The notes under the pieces: model-generated
Database searches by the model: none
What the model saw: only the letters and a program-made list of their open reading frames with translations
Told to the model about the DNA's origin: nothing
Shown: positions 1 through 6,987 of the stretch, in pieces
Layout: each line of letters begins with the position of its first letter
How positions within the stretch are numbered: the first letter of the stretch is position 1
Assembly (NCBI GenBank): GCA_902779705.1
Contig: CACZCR010000015.1
Location: 1-40,092 of the forward strand
Direction of reading: 5' to 3'
Length of the DNA stretch: 40,092 nucleotides
Source: an uncultured Bacteroidales bacterium
GTDB taxonomy: Bacteria > Bacteroidota > Bacteroidia > Bacteroidales > Paludibacteraceae
Translations under genes and position numbers: made by a program

Positions 1-150
1 GGAGATTTCCACACGACTTCCGTTAATGACAACCCATTACCGGAACGCGCAGACGTCCTGTTATTAGCAGAAAAGGTCGGTTTAGATGGCAAACAAGCAG
101 CGGTTATTTACGACGAAATGATAAAGTTGACAAACAAACAACTAATATGA
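1..150 (+). CDS. C-terminal 49 residues of a HipA-like protein (partial)
   Basis: The reading frame is open from the first base to TGA at 148-150; the start lies outside the window. The residues GDFHTTSVNDNP followed by an amphipathic stretch (DVLLLAEKVGLDGKQA, then IYDEM) resemble the end of the C-terminal helical domain of HipA-family serine/threonine kinase toxins, where a GEH/GEF-TT-V-N element precedes a final helix pair. This match is from memory of the family and rests on only 49 residues. The ATG of a 19-codon frame overlaps its stop codon as ATGA. No antitoxin gene is visible, and a HipB partner would normally lie upstream, outside the window. Confidence 0.45.
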   Translation, partial: GDFHTTSVNDNPLPERADVLLLAEKVGLDGKQAAVIYDEMIKLTNKQLI

Positions 151-206
151 TTAATCGTATTTGTCAGTTCGGCAACTTCGTGCGGGCAGTACTGATACAC
201 AAGTAA
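147..206 (+). CDS. 19-codon peptide frame or remnant gene tail (RICQFGNFVRAVLIH module)
   Basis: ATG at 147-149 overlaps the preceding TGA (ATGA) and the frame runs to TAA at 204-206. Fifteen of its codons, 156-200, encode the same peptide as bases 36005-36049. The two copies differ at six bases, each in a different codon and each synonymous, so this frame has been selected as protein. It may be a remnant C-terminus of a paralogue of the small protein at 35716, left behind when the upstream gene was replaced, or a translationally coupled mini-gene. I cannot separate these. Confidence 0.35.
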   Translation: MINRICQFGNFVRAVLIHK

Positions 207-210
207 GAAG

Positions 211-236
211 AAACGCATCTTCGGGTGCGTTTTTTT
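211..236 (+). terminator. Rho-independent terminator with TTCG loop
   Basis: AAACGCATC and GGTGCGTTT pair (one G-T wobble) around a TTCG tetraloop, followed by a run of T. It ends the HipA-like transcript just before the xerC promoter. A hairpin of the same design follows the second copy of the peptide module at 36062. Confidence 0.8.
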
Positions 237-246
237 ATGCAAATCC

Positions 247-277
247 TTGCGTATATCTGAAAATTTTTGTACCTTTG
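247..277 (+). promoter_or_regulatory. Promoter of xerC, leaderless type
   Basis: TTGC (247-250), a 19-nt spacer and TACCTTTG (270-277) match the Bacteroidota -33/-7 consensus. The GTG start of xerC is at 282, four bases beyond the -7 box, so the transcript should begin at or next to the start codon. An upstream TTG in frame (267) lies in the promoter itself and cannot be the start. Confidence 0.75.
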
Positions 278-281
278 CACC

Positions 282-1193
282 GTGATTCAGCATTTCTTGG
301 ATTATATTGCCATTGAGCGCAAATACTCGCCTCGGACGGTGGAGGCCTACAGGGATGATCTGCGGGACTTCTGTCGTTTTATGGGGTGGGAGATAGGGGA
401 CTTCAACCCGGAGAATGTGGGTGAGGACGATGTGAAGGCGTGGATGCTGGATATGATAGAAGAGCAACATCAGTCCCCCCGTTCGGTGAAACGCAAGCTA
501 TCGGCTCTGCGCAGTTTCTATAAGTTTCTCCTGCGCCAGAAGAAAGTGAAACGTGATATCACGGCTCGTATCGTTCCTCCTAAAGCAGACAAACCCTTAC
601 CCGTTTTCTTCCGGCCGACCGAGATGGAGGCCGTCACGCAACAAGACCAATGGGCGGAAGATTTTGAATCGATTCGCGACTGCCTGATCATCGAGATGCT
701 GTACCAAACCGGTATGCGTCAGGCGGAGATGTTAGGTCTGCAAGACGCCAATCTGGACTTGCAGCAAGGGCAAGTGCGTATCTTCGGTAAGCGGCGTAAG
801 GAACGAATGGTACCCATCGGCAATTCGTTGATACAACTCATCAAGCATTATCTGGAGGCGCGAGCCGAAGAGATCGGATCGGGACCCATGCCGACTTTCT
901 TTGTGCAGAAAGGACGTGCAGGTGAGGTTAAACCGCTCACCAAAAACACCTTATATAATATCGTGCGCACGCGTATGGGCGAAGTGTCCACACTAAAGAA
1001 ACACTCTCCGCACGTGCTGCGCCATACCTTTGCTACCGCGATGCTGGATAATGGCGCCGATATCCGTACGATCCAGGAACTGTTAGGTCATGCTTCGCTG
1101 AGTACCACCCAGGTTTATACCCATACGACGTTTGAGCAGATAAAGCGCGTTTATATGGCTACTCATCCCCGTGCGAAAAAAGGTGAAAGTTGA
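282..1193 (+). CDS. xerC: Tyrosine recombinase XerC/XerD family
   Basis: Site-specific recombinase of about 303 residues, the usual length for Xer proteins, which resolve chromosome dimers at dif. The N-terminal SAM-like core-binding domain opens with FLDYIAIERKYS and RTVEAYRDDL. The catalytic domain keeps all active residues, numbered from the GTG at 282: R146 (in GMRQAEM), K170, H244 and R247 (HVLRH), H270 (LGHAS) and the nucleophile Y279. I chose GTG 282 because the XerC N-terminus aligns there and the promoter ends at 277. The last codons and the TGA stop lie inside a heptad repeat (1182-1216), so the GES tail is repeat-encoded. In Bacteroides a xerC gene stands upstream of the tRNA-tuf cluster, which supports the housekeeping Xer role over a mobile-element integrase. 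Assignment between XerC and XerD is by context. Confidence 0.88.
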   Translation: MIQHFLDYIAIERKYSPRTVEAYRDDLRDFCRFMGWEIGDFNPENVGEDDVKAWMLDMIEEQHQSPRSVKRKLSALRSFYKFLLRQKKVKRDITARIVPPKADKPLPVFFRPTEMEAVTQQDQWAEDFESIRDCLIIEMLYQTGMRQAEMLGLQDANLDLQQGQVRIFGKRRKERMVPIGNSLIQLIKHYLEARAEEIGSGPMPTFFVQKGRAGEVKPLTKNTLYNIVRTRMGEVSTLKKHSPHVLRHTFATAMLDNGADIRTIQELLGHASLSTTQVYTHTTFEQIKRVYMATHPRAKKGES

Positions 1194-1216
1194 AAGTTGA
1201 AAGTTGAAAGGTGACA
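1182..1216. repeat. Heptad repeat across the xerC stop codon
   Basis: Four near-perfect units of TGAAAGT/TGAAAGG, period 7. The xerC stop TGA (1191-1193) is the first three bases of a unit. Each unit carries TGA, and because 7 is not a multiple of 3 the array has stops in all three frames. Confidence 0.85.
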
Positions 1217-1263
1217 TGTAAAAAGCACAAAATGCACTTTTTTTTGATTTTTTTGCAAAAATA

Positions 1264-1295
1264 TTTGGTCAATTAAAAAAAAAGCAGTACTTTTG
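1264..1295 (+). promoter_or_regulatory. Promoter of the tRNA cluster
   Basis: TTTG (1264-1267), a 20-nt spacer and TACTTTTG (1288-1295) fit the Bacteroidota consensus. The transcript would begin near 1300 and carry a leader of about 155 nt before tRNA-Thr. The leader ends with the hairpins GCGAC-GAG-GTCGC and CGTCGC-TAGC-GCGACG, which may guide 5' processing. Confidence 0.7.
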
Positions 1296-1458
1296 CACGC
1301 TTTTTCGTCGGAAGTGTCTCGATGAGGCCCTTTGCTCGATAGGAAAAATCGGGACGAGCGCTAACGAAGTGCACTCGGACCGAAGAGCGAGAGCACGGCA
1401 AAAATTCATATGAGCGACGAGGTCGCGAATCGTATTGAGCCGTCGCTAGCGCGACGCC

Positions 1459-1531
1459 GCCTCTATAGCTCAGTTGGTAGAGCACTAGATTTGTAATCCA
1501 GCGGTCGTTGGTTCGAGTCCGACTAGAGGCT
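1459..1531 (+). tRNA. tRNA-Thr (TGT)
   Basis: Seven-base acceptor stem GCCTCTA/TAGAGGC, D arm AGCTCAGTTGGTAGAGC, anticodon loop TTTGTAA with anticodon TGT, and T arm GTTCGAGTC. CCA is not encoded. Confidence 0.96.
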
Positions 1532-1538
1532 CAAAGCG

Positions 1539-1567
1539 AATTGAAAATTGAAAATTGAAAATTGAGA
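1539..1567. repeat. Heptad repeat between tRNA-Thr and tRNA-Tyr
   Basis: Tandem TGAAAAT units (three full and one partial), period 7, eight bases after the tRNA-Thr end. It is the same class as the array at the end of xerC, differing mainly in one base per unit. Confidence 0.85.
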
Positions 1568-1590
1568 TTCGCGAGTGAACTTTGAAATGA

Positions 1591-1672
1591 GGGTGTGTTC
1601 CAGAGTGGCCAAATGGGGCAGACTGTAAATCTGCTGTCTTCGACTTCGGTGGTTCGAATCCATCCGCACCCA
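1591..1672 (+). tRNA. tRNA-Tyr (GTA)
   Basis: Acceptor stem GGGTGTG/CGCACCC with one wobble, anticodon GTA, a long variable arm (TGTCTTCGACTTCGG region) typical of bacterial tRNA-Tyr, and T arm GTTCGAATC. Length 82. Confidence 0.95.
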
Positions 1673-1799
1673 CACAGCGAACGCTTCGAGAGTACTTCTC
1701 ACTCGGGAGGACTTCGTGAGTCCGACCGAAAAGCGTAGAACAATACGTAGCGTCATTGAGCGACATCGTCGCGAGTCACGCGAGTGTTGATTCAAGCGC

Positions 1800-1872
1800 G
1801 CGAAAGTAGCTCAGTCGATAGAGCACTAGCCTTCCAAGCTGGGGGTCGCGGGTTTGAGTCCCGTCTTTCGCT
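1800..1872 (+). tRNA. tRNA-Gly (TCC)
   Basis: Acceptor stem GCGAAAG/CTTTCGC, anticodon loop CTTCCAA with anticodon TCC, and T arm GTTTGAGTC. The 127-nt spacer before it (1673-1799) holds another GCGAC-ATC-GTCGC hairpin and no gene. Confidence 0.95.
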
Positions 1873-1907
1873 CAAGAGAGACCTACCTCTCCTTAATAAA
1901 AGGAAAT

Positions 1908-1979
<72 letters not shown>

Positions 1980-2074
1980 CACTCGCGTTCGGCAATAAGC
2001 TCGCAAGGGTTTATACCACTCCGCTAAATAAACAGGCGACTTATGCCTCCGCTCTCCCCAAAAATCGGCAGATT

Positions 2075-2089
2075 TCCGGGGACCCCGGA
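2075..2089. other. GC-rich palindrome in the tRNA-tuf spacer
   Basis: TCCGGGG-A-CCCCGGA is a perfect inverted repeat around one base. There is no T tract next to it, so it is more likely a processing hairpin or binding site than a terminator. Confidence 0.5.
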
Positions 2090-2108
2090 TAGGAAATGCG
2101 AAAAACAC

Positions 2109-2144
2109 AAGGCTGGTTAGGGTCAAATCTGACCGGCCTTTTTT
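2109..2144 (+). terminator. Terminator of the tRNA cluster
   Basis: AAGGC and GGTCA arms pair with TGACC and GGCCTT, followed by six T. Tuf therefore probably has its own promoter in the AT-rich 60 bases that follow, but no clear -33/-7 pair is visible there. A perfect palindrome TAATAACGTTATTA lies at 2176-2189. Confidence 0.7.
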
Positions 2145-2205
2145 AAGGGAAAATAAACAAAAACAATTTATTGTTTAATAACGTTATTAAAATTAAAGAA
2201 TTACT

Positions 2206-3398
2206 ATGGCAAAAGAAAAATTTGACCGTTCGAAACCGCACGTAAACATCGGTACTATCGGTCACGTTGACCACGGAAAAACGACTCTGACCGCAGCCAT
2301 CACTACCGTTTTGGCAAAGAAAGGTCTGTCTGAGCTCCGTTCGTTCGACTCTATCGACAACGCTCCGGAAGAGAAAGAGCGTGGTATTACTATCAACACC
2401 GCACACGTAGAGTATCAGACCGCTACCCGTCACTACGCTCACGTAGACTGCCCGGGTCACGCTGACTACGTTAAGAACATGGTTACCGGTGCCGCTCAGA
2501 TGGACGGTGCTATCATCGTGGTTGCTGCAACTGATGGTCCTATGCCTCAGACTCGTGAGCACATCCTTTTGGCACGCCAAGTAAACGTACCGCGCCTGGT
2601 TGTATTTATGAACAAGTGCGATATGGTTGACGATCCTGAGATGCTCGACCTCGTTGAGATGGAGATGCGTGAGGTGAGCTTCTGTCGTTCTATGAGTTCG
2701 ACGGTGACAATACTCCTATCATCCGCGGTTCTGCTCTTGGTGCATTGAATGGTGTACCTGAGTGGGAGGATAAAGTTATGGAGTTGATGGACGCTGTTGA
2801 CAATTGGATCGAGCTGCCGACACGTGCCGTTGATAAACCTTTCTTGATGCCTGTTGAGGACGTATTCTCTATCACAGGTCGTGGTACCGTAGCAACTGGT
2901 CGTATCGAGACTGGTGTTGTTAAGGTAGGTGACGAGGTTCAGCTGATCGGTCTTGGCGCAGAGGGTAAGAAATCTGTTGTTACCGGCGTTGAGATGTTCC
3001 GCAAACTGTTGGATCAAGGTGAGGCAGGTGATAACGTAGGTCTGCTCCTCCGTGGTATCGACAAAGACGAGGTTAAGCGTGGTATGGTTATCACTCACCC
3101 GGGTGTTGTTAAACCGTACAGCGAGTTCAAGGCTTCCGTTTATATCCTCAAGAAAGAGGAGGGTGGCCGTCACACTCCGTTCCACAACCACTATCGTCCG
3201 CAGTTCTACATCCGTACAATGGACGTTACCGGTGAGATCACTCTGCCGGAGGGAACTGAGATGGTAATGCCTGGTGACAACCTCGAGATCCAAGTTAAGT
3301 TGATCTACCCGGTAGCTTGCTCTGAGGGTCTGCGTTTCGCAATCCGTGAGGGTGGCCGTACCGTAGGTTCTGGTCAGATCACCAAACTGATTGACTAA
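2206..3398 (+). pseudogene. tuf: Elongation factor Tu, frame broken by a 5-nt duplication
   Basis: EF-Tu delivers aminoacyl-tRNA to the ribosome as a GTPase. The first frame encodes the G motifs GHVDHGKT (residues 19-26), DCPGH and NKCD and runs on to a stop at 2746-2748. The native frame resumes from about 2679 and reaches TAA at 3396-3398 through domains 2 and 3 (GRGTVATGR, then [10 protein letters not shown] near the end). The break is a perfect tandem GTGAG (2669-2673 and 2674-2678). Removing one copy restores [13 protein letters not shown] and gives exactly 395 residues, the family length. All other residues look normal, so this is either a sequencing or assembly error or a very recent mutation in what is usually the only tuf copy in this phylum. 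I see no slippery site suggesting programmed frameshifting. Confidence 0.92.
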
Positions 3399-3427
3399 TA
3401 CTCAATCGAACGGAAATCTTGTGCAAA

Positions 3428-3456
3428 GCGAGTGAATGCTTGCATTCGCAACTCGC
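3428..3456 (+). other. Hairpin after tuf
   Basis: GCGAGT-GAATGC pairs with GCATTC-(GCA)-ACTCGC around a two-base turn. It sits 30 bases after the tuf stop and may protect the 3' end or mark a processing site ahead of the terminator at 3475. Confidence 0.45.
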
Positions 3457-3474
3457 CGACGCCAAGATTCACGG

Positions 3475-3508
3475 AAAAATGCACGAGGCATTGAGCCTCT
3501 GCATTTTT
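3475..3508 (+). terminator. Hairpin terminator abutting tRNA-Trp
   Basis: AAAAATGCA-(C)-GAGGC pairs with GCCTC-TGCATTTTT, ending in five T. The T run touches the first base of tRNA-Trp (3509), so it either ends the tuf transcript or serves as the processing hairpin for the tRNA 5' end. Confidence 0.65.
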
Positions 3509-3579
3509 ACGGAAGTCCTCCAATGGTAGGAGAGCGGTCTCCAAAACCGTCAATGTGGGTTCGATTCCTGCCTTCCGTG
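3509..3579 (+). tRNA. tRNA-Trp (CCA)
   Basis: Acceptor stem ACGGAAG/CTTCCGT, anticodon CCA in the loop CTCCAAA, and T arm GTTCGATTC. Its place between tuf and secE is the usual Bacteroidales order. Confidence 0.95.
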
Positions 3580-3707
3580 CAAAGAGGTGTTACGACCTCG
3601 ACAAAATGTTACAAACATAGCTTCCAATTCGACTTTAACCCAGGTTAGAGCCGGATTGTTGGCGCGGAATAAAGTATATATAAGGAATACTAAAAAAATC
3701 TACTAAT

Positions 3708-3896
3708 ATGAGTTTTGTAGAAAACATCAAGGAATCGTACAATGAGTTGGTACACAAAGTAAGCTGGCCTTCTCGCAACGAGTTAGCCCAATCGGCAGTG
3801 ATCGTGTTAATAGCTTCCATTATCCTCGCACTGATCGTATGGCTTATGGACAGCTGCTTTGAGAGCATCATGAAGTTTATTTACGGCCTGTTCTAA
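3708..3896 (+). CDS. secE: Preprotein translocase subunit SecE
   Basis: Small membrane subunit of the SecYEG channel, 62 residues, typical for the short single-span SecE. The conserved cytoplasmic amphipathic helix (YNELVHKVSWPSRNEL) precedes one transmembrane segment at about residues 28-47 (SAVIVLIASIILALIVWLM). It lies between tRNA-Trp and nusG, the standard order. Its TAA stop (3894-3896) is the first unit of a heptad repeat. Confidence 0.95.
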   Translation: MSFVENIKESYNELVHKVSWPSRNELAQSAVIVLIASIILALIVWLMDSCFESIMKFIYGLF

Positions 3897-3926
3897 TTCG
3901 TAATTTCTAATTTCTAATTTTTAATC
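3894..3926. repeat. Heptad repeat starting at the secE stop codon
   Basis: TAATTCG-TAATTTC-TAATTTC-TAATTTT-TAATCCC, five units of period 7 each beginning with TAA; the first TAA is the stop of secE. It fills most of the 40-base gap to nusG. Confidence 0.85.
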
Positions 3927-3936
3927 CCGGATTAAG

Positions 3937-4491
3937 ATGGCTGAGAACAATTACAAATGGTATGTGCTGCGCGCTATCAGCGGTAAGGAAAACAAAGTAA
4001 AGGAGTATATCGAGAGTGCTTTGGTGACCAGTTCGCTGTTCCGCGAGTATGTGTCTCAAGTGTTGGTTCCTGTTGAGAAAGTAGTGACCGTCAAGAACGG
4101 CAAACGCACCATTAAGGAGCGTAACCTGTTCCCCGGTGGCTACGTGTTTGTAGAGTGCAACCTCACCGAAGAGAGCTATCCTCTGCTGCGTAACATCCCC
4201 AACGTGCTCGGATTCCTGAGCGACGTCAAGGGGTCCGCTAAGGCTGCTCCTGTTCCACAGGCTGAGATCAATAGAATCATTGGTTCTGTTGAGTCGTCTG
4301 AGAACGAACTGCAGACTATGGAAACCTTCTTGGTAGGCGAGAGCGTTAAGGTTACGGACGGACCGTTCAGCGGCTTTAACGGTACTGTACAAGAAGTACT
4401 GCAAGACAAACATAAACTCCGCGTGGATGTGACGATCTTTGATCGCCAAGTACCGCTCGAGTTGGGTTACAACCAAGTAGAAAAAGAGTAG
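3937..4491 (+). CDS. nusG: Transcription termination/antitermination protein NusG
   Basis: RNA polymerase-associated elongation factor, 184 residues. The NGN domain occupies roughly residues 5-110 (WYVLRAISGKENKVKEYI at the start, then NLFPGGYVFVE) and the KOW motif roughly 130-160 (VKVTDGPFSGFNGTVQEV). The C-terminus ends right after the KOW domain, as in the family. It is the last gene before the ribosomal protein L11-L1-L10-L12 block; the 117-nt gap to rplK holds no gene. Confidence 0.97.
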   Translation: MAENNYKWYVLRAISGKENKVKEYIESALVTSSLFREYVSQVLVPVEKVVTVKNGKRTIKERNLFPGGYVFVECNLTEESYPLLRNIPNVLGFLSDVKGSAKAAPVPQAEINRIIGSVESSENELQTMETFLVGESVKVTDGPFSGFNGTVQEVLQDKHKLRVDVTIFDRQVPLELGYNQVEKE

Positions 4492-4608
4492 GAGGTCTTG
4501 TTACGGACCGTTAGTCACTACTCGGTAGTTTCAAACATTTATTAACCGGCCGAGAACGAAATCAAGTAGTTCGATTGCAGGCCAAAAACTATTAACAAAA
4601 GTAAAACT

Positions 4609-5031
4609 ATGGCTAAAGAAATTGCTGGTTTTATTAAGCTCCAAATCAAGGGTGGCGCAGCCAACCCTGCACCTCCGGTAGGACCTGCTCTGGGTTCGAA
4701 GGGTGTGAACATCATGGAGTTTTGTAAACAATTCAATGCCAGAACACAAGACAAAGCAGGCAAAGTGCTGCCTGTAGTTATCACTGTTTACGCAGACAAG
4801 TCCTTTGACTTTATCGTTAAGACTCCTCCTGTAGCTGTTCAGCTCCTCGAGGCTGCCAAGACCAAATCCGGTTCTGCTGAGCCTAACCGTAAGAAAGTGG
4901 CTACGATCACTGAGGAGCAGGCTATGCAGATCGCACAGGACAAAATGCCGGACCTCAACTGCTTTACCGTTGAGTCGGCCGTTAAAATGGTTAAAGGTAC
5001 CGCGCGTAGCATGGGTATCACTGTTAAGTAA
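4609..5031 (+). CDS. rplK: 50S ribosomal protein L11
   Basis: L11 of the GTPase-associated centre, 140 residues, normal length. Diagnostic residues are [20 protein letters not shown] near the N-terminus and the C-terminal RNA-binding domain ending in [12 protein letters not shown]. It starts the rplK-rplA-rplJ-rplL block, with 26 nt to rplA, so the two are co-transcribed. In many bacteria L1 represses translation from the rplK leader; I cannot confirm an L1 site here. Confidence 0.98.
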   Translation: MAKEIAGFIKLQIKGGAANPAPPVGPALGSKGVNIMEFCKQFNARTQDKAGKVLPVVITVYADKSFDFIVKTPPVAVQLLEAAKTKSGSAEPNRKKVATITEEQAMQIAQDKMPDLNCFTVESAVKMVKGTARSMGITVK

Positions 5032-5057
5032 AACTAACTTCAATCACATCAACAATT

Positions 5058-5747
5058 ATGGCAAAACTGACAAAAAAACAGAAGCTTGCTGCTGAGAAGA
5101 TTGAAGCTGGCAAGCTCTACACTATCGATGAGGCAGCTGCTCTCGTTAAAGAGATCACTACCACCAAATTCGACGCTAGTGTAGATATCGACGTTCGTCT
5201 GGGTGTTGACCCGCGTAAGGCTAACCAAATGGTTCGTGGCGTGGTTGCTCTGCCGAACGGAACAGGTAAAACAGTACGTGTTCTCGCACTTTGTACTCCC
5301 GACCAGGAAGCTGCTGCCAAAGAGGCCGGCGCTGACTATGTAGGTCTGGATGAGTATATTGAGAAGATCAAAGGCGGTTGGACGGATATCGACGTTATCA
5401 TCACACAACCTCAGATCATGGGTAAAATCGGAGCTCTCGGTCGTGTACTTGGTCCTCGTGGCCTCATGCCGAACCCCAAGAGCGGTACCGTTACCATGGA
5501 CGTAGCTAAAGCTGTTAAAGAGGTTAAGGGCGGTAAGATCGACTTCAAGGTTGACAAGTTCGGTATCGTACACACCTCTATCGGTAAAGTAAGCTTCAGC
5601 GCTGACAAGATCGCTGAGAATGCTAACGCATTCATCGACACGATCAAGCACCTCAAGCCCGCTGTATCGAAAGGTGAGTATATCAAGAGCGTTTATCTTT
5701 CCAGTACAATGAGTCAAGGTATCAAGATCGATACCAAAACGATTTAA
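5058..5747 (+). CDS. rplA: 50S ribosomal protein L1
   Basis: L1 of the ribosomal L1 stalk, 229 residues. The signature [16 protein letters not shown] is present, followed by the second half of domain I ([20 protein letters not shown]). It is separated from rplK by 26 nt and from rplJ by 19 nt, consistent with one transcript. Confidence 0.98.
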   Translation: MAKLTKKQKLAAEKIEAGKLYTIDEAAALVKEITTTKFDASVDIDVRLGVDPRKANQMVRGVVALPNGTGKTVRVLALCTPDQEAAAKEAGADYVGLDEYIEKIKGGWTDIDVIITQPQIMGKIGALGRVLGPRGLMPNPKSGTVTMDVAKAVKEVKGGKIDFKVDKFGIVHTSIGKVSFSADKIAENANAFIDTIKHLKPAVSKGEYIKSVYLSSTMSQGIKIDTKTI

Positions 5748-5766
5748 TTAAAAACCAAGAGACATT

Positions 5767-6297
5767 ATGAAGAAGGAAGATAAAAACCTTATCATTGAAG
5801 CTCTGGGCGCGCAACTCAACGAGTATCAGCACTTCTATCTGACTAACATCGAGGGTCTCGATGCACAGAAAACAAGTGACCTGCGCCGCGCATGCTTCAA
5901 GAAAGACATCAAGCTCGTAGTAGCAAAAAATACGCTCCTGCAGAAGGCTCTTGAGAATAAAGGCATCGACGCAGAGATATTCCAGGCTCTCAAAGGTAAT
6001 ACAGCCCTGATGCTTTGCAACACCGGTAACGCACCTGCTAAACTCATCAAAGAGTTGACCAAGGGTGACAAGACCGGAGAGGCAAAACCGCAACTCAAAG
6101 CTGCTTACGTTGAAGAGACTGTCTATGTCGGCAAACAAAATCTGGAGTTCCTCTCGACTATCAAGTCCAAGAACGAGCTCATCGCAGAAATCGTTGCTCT
6201 GCTGCAGTCGCCTGCTAAGAACGTTGTATCGGCTCTCCAATCGGGTGGTAACACTATCCACGGCGTGCTGAAAACCCTGGGCGAGCGCGCTGAGTAA
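5767..6297 (+). CDS. rplJ: 50S ribosomal protein L10
   Basis: L10 is the base of the L7/L12 stalk; 176 residues. The N-terminal rRNA-binding domain contains the usual LRRACFKKDIKLVVAKNTLL. The C-terminal helix that binds L12 dimers ends ALLQSPAKNVVSALQSGGN. A 94-nt gap with a small GGTC/GACC hairpin (around 6330) separates it from rplL. Confidence 0.97.
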   Translation: MKKEDKNLIIEALGAQLNEYQHFYLTNIEGLDAQKTSDLRRACFKKDIKLVVAKNTLLQKALENKGIDAEIFQALKGNTALMLCNTGNAPAKLIKELTKGDKTGEAKPQLKAAYVEETVYVGKQNLEFLSTIKSKNELIAEIVALLQSPAKNVVSALQSGGNTIHGVLKTLGERAE

Positions 6298-6391
6298 TCG
6301 GTGACGCAATCACAACCCAACTAAACAACCCGGTCATTGCGACCAAACTAAACAATTAAGTAAAATAATAACCATTAAAAATTATACGAAA

Positions 6392-6772
6392 ATGGCAGAC
6401 ATTAAAGCTATTGCTGAAACTTTGGTAAACCTTACCGTTAAGGAAGTAAACGAACTCGCAACCGTCCTCAAAGAGGAGTACGGCATTGAGCCTGCAGCTG
6501 CAGCTGTTGCAGTTGCTGCTGGTCCTGCAGCTGGCGCTGCTGCTGAGGCAGCTGAGGAGAAGACCTCGTTCGACGTTGTATTGAAGAGCGCAGGTGCTCA
6601 GAAGCTCCAAGTCGTTAAGGCTGTTAAAGAGCAAACCGGTCTTGGTCTCAAAGAGGCTAAGGACATCGTAGACGCTGCTCCTGCAACTGTTAAGGAAGGC
6701 GTTGACAAAGCTACTGCTGAGGCTCTCAAGAAAGCTCTCGAAGAGGCAGGCGCTGAGGTTGAGCTCAAGTAA
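6392..6772 (+). CDS. rplL: 50S ribosomal protein L7/L12
   Basis: Multicopy stalk protein that recruits translation GTPases, 126 residues. N-terminal dimerisation domain (about 1-35), an Ala/Gly/Pro/Glu-rich hinge (about 36-55), and the C-terminal factor-binding domain with [20 protein letters not shown]. It is followed at once by an attenuator-like hairpin ahead of rpoB. Confidence 0.98.
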   Translation: MADIKAIAETLVNLTVKEVNELATVLKEEYGIEPAAAAVAVAAGPAAGAAAEAAEEKTSFDVVLKSAGAQKLQVVKAVKEQTGLGLKEAKDIVDAAPATVKEGVDKATAEALKKALEEAGAEVELK

Positions 6773-6794
6773 TAACCAACCACTTTGTGGTAAT

Positions 6795-6830
6795 AGGTTT
6801 AGATCCCTTACGGGGGGTCTAAACCTTTTT
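6795..6830 (+). terminator. Attenuator or terminator between rplL and rpoB
   Basis: AGGTTTAGA and TCTAAACCT form a nine-pair outer stem with CCC/GGG pairs inside, followed by TTTTTC. Its position matches the partial terminator that lowers rpoBC expression below ribosomal-protein levels in other bacteria. Confidence 0.75.
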
Positions 6831-6987
6831 CGCTGAAATAAGGACATAGTTAAAATTAACTGAAAGACTGGTAATAATTACTCAGTTTATGTTAACAAAG
6901 ATTAAATAACAAAACCATTGATTTAGCTGTAAATCTCATATTACCAGCAGTTAAGGTCTATTATTCACAACACCATACATAAAATTT
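6831..6987 (+). promoter_or_regulatory. rpoB leader with paired inverted repeats
   Basis: A 157-nt AT-rich leader without a gene. It contains GTAAT-A-ATTAC near 6875. It also contains CTGGTAATA near 6873, which is complementary to TATTACCAG near 6941, so a long-range stem about 70 nt across is possible. No convincing -33/-7 promoter is visible, so transcription probably reads through from rplL. Confidence 0.4.

Noticed and set aside
267..281. TTG at 267 as the xerC start
   Set aside because: It lies within the promoter, upstream of the expected transcript start, and adds residues absent from XerC proteins.
282..1193. Integrase of a mobile element
   Set aside because: Although near a repeated tail that could look like an attachment site, the gene is next to the tRNA-tuf block as in other Bacteroidales and has Xer length and motifs.
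2660..2760. Programmed frameshifting in tuf
   Set aside because: No slippery heptamer or stimulatory structure is visible, EF-Tu is not known to be frameshifted, and the exact 5-nt tandem duplication explains the break fully.
4492..4608. L1-binding autoregulatory site before rplK
   Set aside because: The leader is of suitable length, but I could not identify an L1-binding structure with confidence.
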